Source of the DNA: Ruminococcaceae bacterium UBA5413
Lineage (GTDB): Bacteria; Bacillota; Clostridia; Oscillospirales; Acutalibacteraceae
DNA length: 64,000 nt
Assembly: GCA_002409585.1 (NCBI GenBank)
Contig: DHNP01000045.1
Coordinates: 13,368 to 77,367, forward strand
Direction: 5' to 3'
Shown here: positions 46,613 to 55,234 of the stretch, piece by piece
How positions within the stretch are numbered: the first letter of the stretch is position 1
How the letters are laid out: the number at the start of each line of letters is the position of its first letter
Made by a program: the position numbers and the translations under genes
Notes under the pieces: generated by a model
Database searches by the model: none
What the model was told of the DNA's origin: nothing
Seen by the model: the letters and a program-made list of their open reading frames with translations, nothing else

Positions 46613-47167
46613 TTGGTATGTGTTTTACTGCTTGTTTTGCTGATTGTTTCCGCCGTTTATGCCTTAAAAACCGAGCATAAAAAGCTTCTTAAAAAAGCTT
46701 ATCCGCTCGGATATTCCGATATAGTGACGAAAGAGTCCTCCGCTAACGGCTTAGAACCGGCGCTCGTTTACTCAGTAATAAGGGCCGAAAGCAACTTTAA
46801 CCCGGACGCCAAGTCTGCCGCGGGCGCCATAGGGCTTATGCAGATAACGCCGGACACGTTCGAGTGGCTGCAGACCAAACTTAAGCCCGAAAAAGAATAT
46901 ACTGAAAGCGACCTTTACAATCCATCCGTCAATATAAAGTACGGCTGTAAGTTCTTATCCATACTTCTCGGAAAATACAGCAGCAGGCGCACCGCCCTCT
47001 GTGCATACAACGCCGGCATAGGTACGGTAAATTCGTGGCTCAGCGACCCGTCAGTTTCCACCGACGGGAAAAATTTAACTAATATACCTTATAAGGAAAC
47101 AAAGAATTACGCCCTGTCAGTAGAGAACAATTATAACCAATACAACGAACTGTATGATTTTGGTTAA
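46613..47167 (+). CDS. Membrane-anchored lytic transglycosylase (Slt family)
   Basis: This protein of about 184 aa or more has one N-terminal membrane anchor (VCVLLLVLLIVSAVYAL). The Slt catalytic domain follows: YSVIRAESNFNPDAKSAAGAIGLMQITPDT with the catalytic Glu in ES, then NIKYGCKFLSILL and CAYNAGIGTV. It should cleave peptidoglycan glycan strands at the outer membrane face. The TTG start at 46613 is conventional but gives an anchor without basic residues and has a poor ribosome site. The frame is open further upstream, through a very basic stretch (KRKSIKHKRLKHR), to an ACG codon at 46562 with AGGAG seven bases before it. A non-standard ACG start is therefore possible. Confidence 0.88.
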   Translation: MVCVLLLVLLIVSAVYALKTEHKKLLKKAYPLGYSDIVTKESSANGLEPALVYSVIRAESNFNPDAKSAAGAIGLMQITPDTFEWLQTKLKPEKEYTESDLYNPSVNIKYGCKFLSILLGKYSSRRTALCAYNAGIGTVNSWLSDPSVSTDGKNLTNIPYKETKNYALSVENNYNQYNELYDFG

Positions 47168-47193
47168 ATTTATTATAAAAAGGGGATTTTTTT

Positions 47194-48603
47194 ATGGCTA
47201 AAAAAACTGTAAAGGAAAGTGCCGGCAATTTGGCTGAAAAGCTACTCATAAACCGTAAAAACGGTTATTTTCAGATGACAGATGAAACCGTCAAAGAGGC
47301 GGATAAATTCTGTGAAGGATATAAGAAATTTATGAATACGGCAAAAACAGAACGTGAAATCACTGAATTTGCCGTTGAAGCCGCAAAAAAAGCCGGCTTC
47401 GTACCATTCGACCCGTCAAAGCATTATAAATCCGGCGATAAAGTATACTACAACAATCGCGGGAAAGCCGTTGTTTTGGCAACCATAGGGACGAAAGGCT
47501 GCCGCGACGGCGTACGCATTTCTGCCGCGCATATAGATTCGCCGCGCCTTGACTTAAAACCGCATCCCCTTTATGAAAAGGACGATATGTCGCTTTTTAA
47601 AACGCACTACTACGGCGGGCTTAAAAAATACCAGTGGACAGCCATACCGCTCTCAATGCACGGGCGCGCCGTCCTTAAAGATGGCACTAAAGTCGATATC
47701 CGCATAGGGGAAGAAGACGGCGACCCGCAGTTCTGCGTTACCGACCTGCTGCCGCACCTTGCTTCTGAGCAGATGAAAAAAACTCTTTCGAAAGCTATAG
47801 AGGGAGAAAACCTTAATATATTGGTCGGAAGCAGGCCGCTGCGTTTTGATGAAGGCGACAACCTGTTCAAGCTTAACGTAATGAAAATTATAAATGAAAA
47901 GTACGGCATGACGGAAGAAGACTTTGTTTCCGCCGACATAGAGTTTGTGCCCGCTTTTAAAGCCGTTGATATCGGCTTTGACCGCAGCATGGTAGGCGCT
48001 TACGGCAATGACGACAAAGTCTGCGCTTATCCGGCGCTTATGGCGGCCCTTGGAACCGAAAAACCTGAAAACACCACGGTAACCGTCCTTGCCGACAGGG
48101 AAGAAATCGGCAGCGTGGGTAACACCGGGCTTAATTCACAGTTTTTACAGTACTTTATCGCTGACCTCGCCGCAGCCGAGGGGCTCGAGGCAAGGCACGT
48201 TTTAAGCCGTTCAAAGTGCCTGTCGGCAGACGTTACAGCGGCATATGACCCGACGTACGCCGACGCATATGAGCCTAACAACTCATGCTATATAAACAAC
48301 GGCGTCGGTATGTGCAAATATACGGGCGGGCGCGGAAAAAGCGAAACAAGCGAGGCTTCAGCTGAATTTGTCGCGGAAATAAGGAACCTGTTCGATAAAA
48401 ACGATGTCCTTTGGCAGATAGGCGAGCTTGGTAAAGTAGACGGCGGCGGCGGCGGAACGGTAGCCATGTACCTTGCAAACCTTAATGTCGACGTCGTTGA
48501 CGTAGGCGTTCCGGTCCTTTCAATGCACGCTCCGTTTGAAGTCATCTCAAAGCTCGATATATTTATGACGTACAAGGGCATAAAAGTATTTTACGAGGCG
48601 TAA
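47194..48603 (+). CDS. M18 family zinc aminopeptidase
   Basis: The 469-aa cytoplasmic metallopeptidase of the M18 family removes N-terminal, often acidic, residues. Typical motifs in order are ISAAHIDSPRLDLKPHPL with the first metal ligands, THYYGGLKKYQW, GAYGNDDKVCAYPALMA, LADREEIGSVGNTGLNSQF with the catalytic Glu pair, CLSADVTAAYDPTY and VPVLSMHAPFEVISKLDIFMTYK. There is no signal peptide. The ATG lies behind AAGGGG. A hairpin terminator follows the stop codon. Confidence 0.9.
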   Translation: MAKKTVKESAGNLAEKLLINRKNGYFQMTDETVKEADKFCEGYKKFMNTAKTEREITEFAVEAAKKAGFVPFDPSKHYKSGDKVYYNNRGKAVVLATIGTKGCRDGVRISAAHIDSPRLDLKPHPLYEKDDMSLFKTHYYGGLKKYQWTAIPLSMHGRAVLKDGTKVDIRIGEEDGDPQFCVTDLLPHLASEQMKKTLSKAIEGENLNILVGSRPLRFDEGDNLFKLNVMKIINEKYGMTEEDFVSADIEFVPAFKAVDIGFDRSMVGAYGNDDKVCAYPALMAALGTEKPENTTVTVLADREEIGSVGNTGLNSQFLQYFIADLAAAEGLEARHVLSRSKCLSADVTAAYDPTYADAYEPNNSCYINNGVGMCKYTGGRGKSETSEASAEFVAEIRNLFDKNDVLWQIGELGKVDGGGGGTVAMYLANLNVDVVDVGVPVLSMHAPFEVISKLDIFMTYKGIKVFYEA

Positions 48604-48608
48604 AAGCT

Positions 48609-48660
48609 TACCGCAAAAGGCAAGAGTACCGTAAAGCCCGCTTTGCGGTATCTTTTGTTT
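48609..48660 (+). terminator. Intrinsic terminator after the M18 peptidase gene
   Basis: TACCGCAAA (48609-48617) pairs perfectly with 48642-48650, followed by a T-rich TCTTTTGTTT tract. The loop is long (24 bases). Confidence 0.65.
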
Positions 48661-48856
48661 AGCGCCACTTGTTCTTAGTAAATTTGCTGGACACACAGAG
48701 CGTTCGGCGAGTAAATAGCTTTGATTTAGTATGCTTTATAGAATCAATTATACTACCTTTATCCAACTCAATGGCATGATAATTTTGATATTGTATTTCA
48801 ATAAAAAAATTGATATTATTATATGTATTAAATAATTTTCAGAAGGGCAGCACAGA

Positions 48857-49003
48857 ATGAAACGTTCCGAAAAAGAAGACTTTGAGTCAATGGGGCCGGC
48901 TAAAAGAACCGCGGTAAGGATAATCTCGGCCGTTATCTTCATGCTTCTTATCTGGGGCGTAGTTGCCGCGGCCGACAGCATAATCGGTATGCTGCATCTG
49001 TAG
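48857..49003 (+). CDS. Small single-span membrane protein (48 aa)
   Basis: A 48-aa reading frame begins with a charged head (MKRSEKEDFESMGPAKRTAVR) that is followed by one hydrophobic helix (IISAVIFMLLIWGVVAAADSIIGML). AAGGG lies ten bases before the ATG. It ends 24 bases before metY, so it is likely to be co-transcribed. I know no named family. The strong hydrophobic helix after a basic stop-transfer-like stretch suggests a real membrane peptide with its N-terminus inside. Its sequence gives no function. Confidence 0.6.
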   Translation: MKRSEKEDFESMGPAKRTAVRIISAVIFMLLIWGVVAAADSIIGMLHL

Positions 49004-49027
49004 TAAATCAAATAAAGGAGCATGAAT

Positions 49028-50299
49028 ATGGGATATCGCATCGATACTAACTGTATACACGCAGGATATGAACCTAAAAACGGTGAACCGCGCGTTTTTC
49101 CCATCGTGCAAAGCACTACTTTCAAATATGATACAGCAGAGGAGCTTGGATCCATTTTCGACCTAAAAAGCGACGGATTTTTTTACACGCGCATAAGCAA
49201 CCCGACGCTCGACGCAGTCGAAAAAAAGATTGCCGTCCTTGAGGGCGGTGTCGGCGCCATGCTTACGTCGTCAGGCCAGGCCGCCTCGCTGATATCCGTA
49301 CTCAATATTTGCAGTGCCGGCGACCATGTTATCTGCTCTGGCGCCGTTTACGGCGGTACGTTTAACCTGTTTAACAAGACAATGCGCGCGATGGACATAG
49401 ACTTTACGTTCATAAAGCCCGACTGTTCAGAGGAAGAACTGAACGCCGCATTTAAAGACAACACACGCTGCCTCTTTTCAGAAACGCTGACAAATCCGTC
49501 GCTTGTCGTCACCGATATTGAGCTTTTAGCTAAAACCGCCCACAAGCACGGGGTTCCCCTTATAATTGACAACACTTTCCCAACGCCTATAAACTGCAGG
49601 CCGTTTGAATTTGGCGCCGACATAGTCACACATTCAACGACTAAGTATATGGACGGTCATGCCGTACAGACGGGCGGCGTTATAGTTGACAGCGGCAAAT
49701 TTGACTGGACCAACGGCAAATTCCCCGCATTTACCGAACCTGACGAATCATACCACGGCACTGTATACGCAAAAGCTTTCGGCAAGTCGGCTTATATAGT
49801 AAAAGCACGTGTACATATGATGCGTGACCTCGGTGCGCAGGCAGCGCCCATGAACGCTTTTCTGCTTAACCTTGGGCTCGAAACGCTCGCTCTACGCATG
49901 GAGCGCCATTGTTCAAATGCCCAAAAAGTCGCGGAGTTCCTCGAAAGCAGCGACAAAATAGAGTGGGTGAATTACCCTGGCCTTAAAAGCAGCAAATACT
50001 ACGGGCTTGCTAAAAAGTACATGCCTAACGGAACAAGCGGCGTAGTGTCGTTTGGCGTAAAGGGCGGCAGGGAAACCGCTGCGAAATTCATGGGCAGCCT
50101 TAAGCTCGCGTCAATAGTTATACATGTAGCCGACCTGCGCACATGCGTGCTGCACCCGGCAAGCACCACGCACAGGCAGCTTACAGACAGCCAGCTCAGG
50201 GATGCGGGCATCAGCCCTAACATGATACGCATGTCCGTCGGTATAGAAAACATTGAAGACATCCTTGATGACATAAAGCATGCCTTAAATAATATATAA
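49028..50299 (+). CDS. metY: O-acetylhomoserine sulfhydrylase-type Cys/Met metabolism PLP enzyme
   Basis: The 423-aa protein is a fold-type I PLP enzyme of the Cys/Met metabolism family. It has the long MetY-like form: IDTNCIHAGYEPKNGEPRVFPIVQSTTF, FFYTRISNPTLDAVEKKIAVLEGG, SSGQAASLISVL, VIDNTFPTPINCRPFEFGADIVTHSTTKYMDGH with the PLP Lys, and a C-terminal HPASTTHRQL. It most likely makes homocysteine from O-acetylhomoserine and sulfide; methionine gamma-lyase activity is an alternative. I start at ATG 49028, seven bases after AAGGAG; the ATG at 49022 is one base from that site. The MetE-like enzyme at 10.9 kb could use its product. Confidence 0.88.
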   Translation: MGYRIDTNCIHAGYEPKNGEPRVFPIVQSTTFKYDTAEELGSIFDLKSDGFFYTRISNPTLDAVEKKIAVLEGGVGAMLTSSGQAASLISVLNICSAGDHVICSGAVYGGTFNLFNKTMRAMDIDFTFIKPDCSEEELNAAFKDNTRCLFSETLTNPSLVVTDIELLAKTAHKHGVPLIIDNTFPTPINCRPFEFGADIVTHSTTKYMDGHAVQTGGVIVDSGKFDWTNGKFPAFTEPDESYHGTVYAKAFGKSAYIVKARVHMMRDLGAQAAPMNAFLLNLGLETLALRMERHCSNAQKVAEFLESSDKIEWVNYPGLKSSKYYGLAKKYMPNGTSGVVSFGVKGGRETAAKFMGSLKLASIVIHVADLRTCVLHPASTTHRQLTDSQLRDAGISPNMIRMSVGIENIEDILDDIKHALNNI

Positions 50300-50319
50300 T
50301 TTAAATTATCTCATATTTA

Positions 50320-50358
50320 AAATCACTTTCCGCATATAAATTGTGCGGGGAGTGATTT
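50320..50358 (+). promoter_or_regulatory. Hairpin covering the cwlD ribosome-binding site (possible terminator of metY)
   Basis: AAATCACTTTCCGC (50320-50333) pairs over 14 positions, two of them G-U, with 50345-50358 around an 11-base loop. The GGGGAG ribosome site of cwlD (50347-50352) lies inside the 3' arm. The following sequence is only moderately T-rich, so translation control is as likely as termination. Confidence 0.6.
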
Positions 50359-50361
50359 ATT

Positions 50362-51084
50362 TTGAAAGCAGCAAAAAAAAATTATATCGCAATAGCCGTC
50401 CTCGTCATATGCTGTCTTTTCTTCCTGTTGCTTTCGTTTATTACATATAAAAGGATAGACAAAATGGCCTCGGCCGCGATGGCCGGATATGTGGATACGG
50501 TTGTTATAGACGCAGGCCACGGCGGCGAGGACGGAGGGGCTTCAAGTAAAGGCGGCGTACCCGAAAAAAATATAAACCTCGCCATAGCGAAAGACCTGCA
50601 GTCACTGCTGGAAGTCTCGGGCTATAAGGTGGTTATGACGCGTGATGCGGACGTGTCCATAGCTGACGATAATATAGATACCATAAAAGGGCGTAAAACA
50701 AGCGATATGCATAACAGGCTTAAAATTTTAGAGTCGCAGGGCAGCTGCGTTTTCGTAAGCATACATCAAAATTTTTTTACACAGAGCCGTTACTGCGGCG
50801 CACAGGTCTTTTACTCAAAAAACAATGAAAACAGCAAAGCCCTCGCGGATATAATTGCCGATGAAATAAAAGGGCTTATCCAGCCTGACAACGAAAGGAA
50901 AAGCAAGCCCGCTACAAGCTCCATCTTTCTTCTGTGGCACGCCAAGGTTCCGGCGGTACTTGTGGAGTGCGGTTTCCTTTCTAATGAGGCTGAAGCGGCA
51001 AAACTTAACAATACCGAATACCAGCAGCAAATGGCCTTCGCCATTTACTGCGGGCTGATGGGGTACCTTGCCTCAGGGAATTGA
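50362..51084 (+). CDS. cwlD: N-acetylmuramoyl-L-alanine amidase CwlD-like
   Basis: CwlD removes peptide stems from spore peptidoglycan during muramic-delta-lactam formation in the cortex. The 240-aa protein has an N-terminal membrane segment (IAIAVLVICCLFFLLLSFITY) and then an Amidase_3 domain: VVIDAGHGGEDGGASSKGGVPEKNINLAIAKDL, VFVSIHQNFF and VLVECGFLSNEAEAAKL, which give the zinc ligands and catalytic Glu. Its short length with no wall-binding repeats favours CwlD over vegetative amidases. It begins at TTG 50362. Its ribosome site is inside a 14-bp hairpin, so expression may be conditional. radA follows. Confidence 0.88.
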   Translation: MKAAKKNYIAIAVLVICCLFFLLLSFITYKRIDKMASAAMAGYVDTVVIDAGHGGEDGGASSKGGVPEKNINLAIAKDLQSLLEVSGYKVVMTRDADVSIADDNIDTIKGRKTSDMHNRLKILESQGSCVFVSIHQNFFTQSRYCGAQVFYSKNNENSKALADIIADEIKGLIQPDNERKSKPATSSIFLLWHAKVPAVLVECGFLSNEAEAAKLNNTEYQQQMAFAIYCGLMGYLASGN

Positions 51085-51120
51085 TAAAAAAGCATGTGGC
51101 ATGGTAGGGGGGAGAGCAAA

Positions 51121-52494
51121 GTGGCAGGTAAAACTAAAAGCGTTTACATATGCTCCGAATGCGGCTACGAGTCGGCAAAGTGGTACGGAAAATGCCCCGG
51201 CTGCGGCCAATGGAACACTATGAATGAAGAAATTGTCGAGCCTGTAAAGAAAAACCAGCCAGCGGCAGGCAGCTTGCACAGTGATTTTTACCGTTCGGTA
51301 ACGCTTGCCGACATAAGCACAGTTGAGGAGGAACGTTACCATACCGGCTCCAGCGAACTTGACCGTGTGCTTGGCGGAGGCATAGTCAAAGGCTCCCTTA
51401 TACTTATAAGCGGGGAGCCTGGCATAGGCAAGTCTACTATTCTGCTTCAGATATGCGAATACCTCGGACAAACATTAAAAATACTTTATGTTTCCGGCGA
51501 AGAGTCAGTACGCCAAATAAAACTGCGCGCGGCGAGGCTTGGTGTAAACAGCCCTAACTTATACATTCTTACGCAGACCGATATAGAGATAGTAATAGAG
51601 CATATAAAGTCTGAAAAACCTGATATAGTAATGATAGACTCCATACAGACTATGGATTTCACGGAGCTTAATTCCTCGCCTGGAAGTGTCACGCAGGTGC
51701 GCGAATGTACAACTGCCGTCATGCGTGCCGCTAAGTCACTTGAAATACCTGTTATCATAGTCGGCCATGTAAACAAAGACGGCGCTATCGCGGGCCCTAA
51801 GGTTTTGGAGCACATTGTCGATGCAGTGCTGTACTTTGAGGGCGACAGGCAAATGTCATACAGGATTTTGCGCGCCGTTAAGAACAGGTATGGTTCAACA
51901 AATGAGATCGGTGTTTTCGACATGGGCGACAGCGGCTTGCAGCAGGTGGAAAACCCCTCTCTCGCAATGCTTTCAGGGCGGCCTAAAAATGTCGCCGGCA
52001 CATGTGTGACATGCGTTATTGAGGGTTCGCGGCCTATTTTAGCTGAGATACAGGGCCTTGCGACAACCTCTGGCTATGGCACGCCAAGGCGCATGGCGAC
52101 AGGGTTCGACTACAACAGGATGTCGCTGCTGCTTGCCGTTGTGGAAAAGCGCGCTGGCTATTATTTTTCCAATTTAGATGCATATGTAAACGTTGTCGGA
52201 GGGCTGCGCTTAGACGAACCGGCCTGTGACCTTGCCGTAGCACTCTCGCTTATATCCAGCCTTAAGGACAAGCCTATAGGCGAAAATTCCATAGTTTTCG
52301 GTGAAATCGGCCTTGCAGGCGAGCTGCGCGCGGTAACGCGCGCTGACCTGCGTATAAACGAAGCAGAGCGTCTCGGATTTAAAAAATGTATAATGCCGTA
52401 CAACAACTTAAAGCACCTTAACGCACGTCATGACGGTATTGAAACAGTAGGCGCTAAAAATGTGAGGGAGGCATTTCTGGCCGCGATAAATTAA
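51121..52494 (+). CDS. radA: DNA repair protein RadA (Sms)
   Basis: RadA is a RecA-like ATPase that promotes branch migration in recombination. The 457-aa protein has the N-terminal zinc finger CSECGYESAKWYGKCPGCG, the Walker A GEPGIGKST near residue 101, the RadA-specific KNRYGSTNEIGVF near residue 258, and a C-terminal Lon-protease-like domain (VNVVGGLRLDEPACDLAVALSL). The start is GTG 51121, six bases after AGGGGGGAGA; the upstream in-frame codons include that site. The last 41 bases overlap a small Cys-rich gene on the other strand. Confidence 0.95.
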   Translation: MAGKTKSVYICSECGYESAKWYGKCPGCGQWNTMNEEIVEPVKKNQPAAGSLHSDFYRSVTLADISTVEEERYHTGSSELDRVLGGGIVKGSLILISGEPGIGKSTILLQICEYLGQTLKILYVSGEESVRQIKLRAARLGVNSPNLYILTQTDIEIVIEHIKSEKPDIVMIDSIQTMDFTELNSSPGSVTQVRECTTAVMRAAKSLEIPVIIVGHVNKDGAIAGPKVLEHIVDAVLYFEGDRQMSYRILRAVKNRYGSTNEIGVFDMGDSGLQQVENPSLAMLSGRPKNVAGTCVTCVIEGSRPILAEIQGLATTSGYGTPRRMATGFDYNRMSLLLAVVEKRAGYYFSNLDAYVNVVGGLRLDEPACDLAVALSLISSLKDKPIGENSIVFGEIGLAGELRAVTRADLRINEAERLGFKKCIMPYNNLKHLNARHDGIETVGAKNVREAFLAAIN

Positions 52495-52636
52495 CGTCGT
52501 TGTCCGAGCGCGCAGTGACCTTTATGCAGTGTACGCAGCCGTCCCCTTTGTAATTTGTAATAGCTGACGGCATGTCCAACGTACAGTAGCCGTCTTTTTG
52601 GTAAACGCAGTCTTCATCACATTGAATAAGGCTCAT
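52454..52636 (-). CDS. Small cysteine-rich protein of unknown function
   Basis: The 60-aa product has CDEDCVYQKDGYCTL and CVHC, a four-to-five cysteine pattern that may bind a metal. I recall similar short proteins throughout the Clostridia, sometimes labelled with enzyme names that have no support, so I give none. The ribosome site GAGGTGGG stands seven bases before the ATG. The C-terminus overlaps the 3' end of radA by 41 bases on the opposite strand. Confidence 0.65.
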   Translation of the reverse strand: MSLIQCDEDCVYQKDGYCTLDMPSAITNYKGDGCVHCIKVTARSDNDVNLSRPEMPPSHF

Positions 52637-52759
52637 GTAAACCCACCTCGCCGTTATTATTAGATATCGTTTATAAAATATTCATTGCCATTATTTTATA
52701 AATCGGCTAATAATTTACGCCCATCGTCACAAAATAGTTTAGACGGGGTGGTTTTAATT

Positions 52760-53767
52760 ATGAAAAAATATATATTGCTTTTTTCACTCACTTTTGCCGC
52801 TTTTTTCGCAGTCTGCTTTGCCGGCCAGGCGGGTAAAAATGCTGTCGCAAAAGTAAACGTAGTTGACATTGTGCCTAAAACAGTAGAAAATTCCGTTATT
52901 TGTACAGGCAAGGTAGAAAACACCGAGAACGGAAAAGTTTACGCGCCGTCGGCGTCCGTTCTGAAAAAAATTTACGTTGCTGAGGGTGATAAGGTACAGG
53001 CTGGGCAAAAGCTTATGGAACTTAGCAGCACTGCTTCGCAAACGCGGCAGGCATCTATAAACAGTTATGAAGATGCGCGTAAAGCATACAGCTCATACTT
53101 AAGCAGTTCTTCCGCTTCGCAGGCAGGCGATGAGGAGGCAGTTGGCAGTGAAAACAGCACCGAAACGCTGACGTCGCCCGTAAGCGGCACTGTCACATCC
53201 ATATCGGCCTCCCAAAGCGGTTCATATATAAGCCCGTCAAAACCCGCCGTAGTCATACAAAGCGGCACGGGCCTGCAGGTGCGCCTTTCGGTTAACGAGT
53301 CACAAATTTCAGATATACGTACTGGGCAAAAAGCAACAATAACCGGTACGGGCTTTAAACATTCCGTTTATTCAGGCACTGTACGCAGCATCGCTTCGGA
53401 TGCTACGCAAGTTACCTCGGTTTCCGGAACAGAAACAGTCATAGATGTGATATTGGCGGTTGATGAAGCAGGCACCGACATAAAACCGGGATTTACAGCA
53501 AAAGCTAAAATAATAACGTCACAGATTTCAAACGTCATCGTCGCGCCGTATGAAACCGTTATGGAAGACAGCAGCGGCGAGGAGTATGTTTACCGCATCG
53601 TAGGTAAAAAAGCGGTAAAAACCATCGTTAAAACAGGAGAGGAATTTGACGACGGCTTCGAGATAAAAAGCGGTATAAAAGTTAACGATAAAATAGTACT
53701 TGACCCCGGCGGAGTCTCGGACGGCGAGCACGTTATCCCTTTGACCGGAAAGCGGGTGACGGCGTAA
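52760..53767 (+). CDS. Efflux membrane-fusion (periplasmic-adaptor-like) protein
   Basis: The 335-aa HlyD/MacA-type adaptor has an N-terminal signal/anchor (YILLFSLTFAAFFAVCFAG). A split lipoyl-like domain follows: first half VYAPSASVLKKIYVAEGDKVQAGQKLMEL, second half LTSPVSGTVTSISASQSGSYI. Between them lies a very short Ser-rich helical insert of about 50 residues, and beta-barrel and membrane-proximal domains end the protein. In Gram-positive bacteria such proteins pair with ABC exporters. The FtsX-like permease gene begins immediately after its stop codon, but no ATPase gene is present. The start is ATG 52760 behind GGGGTGG. Confidence 0.85.
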   Translation: MKKYILLFSLTFAAFFAVCFAGQAGKNAVAKVNVVDIVPKTVENSVICTGKVENTENGKVYAPSASVLKKIYVAEGDKVQAGQKLMELSSTASQTRQASINSYEDARKAYSSYLSSSSASQAGDEEAVGSENSTETLTSPVSGTVTSISASQSGSYISPSKPAVVIQSGTGLQVRLSVNESQISDIRTGQKATITGTGFKHSVYSGTVRSIASDATQVTSVSGTETVIDVILAVDEAGTDIKPGFTAKAKIITSQISNVIVAPYETVMEDSSGEEYVYRIVGKKAVKTIVKTGEEFDDGFEIKSGIKVNDKIVLDPGGVSDGEHVIPLTGKRVTA

Positions 53768-54949
53768 ATGTCTGACTGCATAAAATCAGCGTTCAGAAAT
53801 TTAAAAAGCAAGCGCGCCCGTACATTCCTCACTGTTACAGGCATTGCCGTAGGCGTTGCATCCGTTATAGTAATTGCAAATATAAGTTTGGCCGGTACAG
53901 GGGCAGTAACCGCAGAGATGGACGGCCTCGGGCTCGACGGCATTTGCGTTACTGCATCCGGCAGCAGCGCAAAGCTGAACGAAAATGATCTAAAAACTAT
54001 TAAAAGTATGGGGCAGGTCGAATTTGCCGAACCTGTAACCATGGAAACGACACATATAAGCGTGCGGGGCGCTTATCTAAAAACCGTTTTATGCGGCATA
54101 GATTTTAACGCTGATAAAATTATATCCATACAGGTACTTTACGGCCGTACCTTCAGCAGGAGGGAAGTGGCAAATGCACAGAATGTATGCCTGATTGACG
54201 AAAACCTTGCTGAAAAAATATATCGTAGGGGAAATATAACCGGAAAAACCATACCGATAGAATGCGGCGGCATAGAGCAGGATTTCAGTGTAGTCGGCAT
54301 AGTAAAAACCGGAACGAGCCTCCTGCAAAATATTATAGGCGACTATATACCGACTTTTATATATATTCCTTACACGACAGCGCAGTCGTTGGCGGGAACG
54401 GACAGTTTCAGCCAAATAGCCGTTAAAGTCAGGGCAGGCATAGATACCGACAAAGCCGGCAGTATAATTGCCGACAGGCTTGACAGCAGCAACGGTACGT
54501 CAGAAGCGTACAGAGCGAACAACCTGGCTAAGCAAAAAAACAGCCTTATAAATATTTTAAATATAGTTACAATTATATTATCTTCCATCGGAGGGATTTC
54601 GCTTTTAGTCGCGGGCCTAAGTATAATGACAGTCATGCTTGTTTCGGTCAATGAGCGTACAAGCGAAATAGGCGTTAAAAAAGCCCTCGGTGCGACACGT
54701 GGCATGATAATGCTTGAATTTTTGGCGGAGGCAGTGCTCATATCAGCCATGGGATGTCTTTTGGGCATCGCGGCCGGATTCGCTATTTCGTATTTCGGTG
54801 CATTGTATTATAAGATATCCGTTTCTTTCAGGCCGGCAATAATTTTGCTTTCTGCCGGGCTTGCGCTGATGTCCGGTATTATTTTCGGTGTCTATCCGGC
54901 TTATAAAGCGTCTAAGCTAAAGCCAGTGGATGCTTTGAGACGTTATTGA
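53768..54949 (+). CDS. MacB/FtsX-type ABC transporter permease
   Basis: The 393-aa protein has one N-terminal membrane helix (FLTVTGIAVGVASVIVIANISL) and an extracellular MacB_PCD domain to about residue 260. Three C-terminal helices carry the FtsX-family loop VNERTSEIGVKKALGATRGMIMLEF. It is the permease of a type VII (MacB-like) ABC system. The ATG follows the stop of the adaptor gene directly, so the two are co-transcribed. The usual ATPase gene between or behind them is missing, and the operon ends in a terminator at 54990. The ATPase must come from another locus. Confidence 0.88.
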   Translation: MSDCIKSAFRNLKSKRARTFLTVTGIAVGVASVIVIANISLAGTGAVTAEMDGLGLDGICVTASGSSAKLNENDLKTIKSMGQVEFAEPVTMETTHISVRGAYLKTVLCGIDFNADKIISIQVLYGRTFSRREVANAQNVCLIDENLAEKIYRRGNITGKTIPIECGGIEQDFSVVGIVKTGTSLLQNIIGDYIPTFIYIPYTTAQSLAGTDSFSQIAVKVRAGIDTDKAGSIIADRLDSSNGTSEAYRANNLAKQKNSLINILNIVTIILSSIGGISLLVAGLSIMTVMLVSVNERTSEIGVKKALGATRGMIMLEFLAEAVLISAMGCLLGIAAGFAISYFGALYYKISVSFRPAIILLSAGLALMSGIIFGVYPAYKASKLKPVDALRRY

Positions 54950-54989
54950 CCGGCTGCTGCCGGTTTTCGGGATGATTTTCACTTTTTCA

Positions 54990-55017
54990 GGCTACACAAA
55001 TTGTGTAGCCGCTTTTT
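54990..55017 (+). terminator. Intrinsic terminator after the permease gene
   Basis: GGCTACAC (54990-54997) pairs with GTGTAGCC (55003-55010) around AAATT, followed by GCTTTTT. Confidence 0.8.
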
Positions 55018-55087
55018 ATACTCCACAAGGGACCGCAAACTAAGCGGGCATAGAATAAGACGTTTGTTTAGAGCTTGCGCAAAACGC

Positions 55088-55138
55088 ATTATTTTGTATG
55101 CGGAGCGAAAATTGCGCTCCAAGCAATTATACAAAATA
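55088..55138 (+). repeat. Nested stem structure upstream of the xerC-like gene
   Basis: TTATTTTGTAT (55088-55098) can pair with ATACAAAATAA (55128-55138), enclosing a second stem GGAGCG (55101-55106) with CGCTCC (55114-55119). The right arm also belongs to the adjacent 32-bp palindrome, so the two structures exclude each other in RNA. Confidence 0.55.
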
Positions 55139-55154
55139 AATATTTTGTATAATT
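55123..55154. repeat. Perfect 15-2-15 inverted repeat ahead of a tyrosine recombinase gene
   Basis: The 15 bases CAATTATACAAAATA (55123-55137) are repeated inverted at 55140-55154 with only AA between. Two 11-base arms around an 8-base centre would also describe it, which is the usual geometry of a tyrosine-recombinase core site. It ends 80 bases before the recombinase start codon. It does not match the Firmicute dif consensus I know. Confidence 0.7.
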
Positions 55155-55234
55155 GAGGTAGTTTAATTCCTGATTATTAAAATTATTTGAGCTTAAAGTA
55201 CTACAATGAAAAAAACGTTAACGGAGGGCTGCTT

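Noticed and set aside
55123..55154. The inverted repeat as the chromosomal dif site
   Set aside because: Its arms do not resemble the Firmicute dif consensus, and dif has a 6-bp spacer with non-identical arms, whereas this repeat is fully symmetric.
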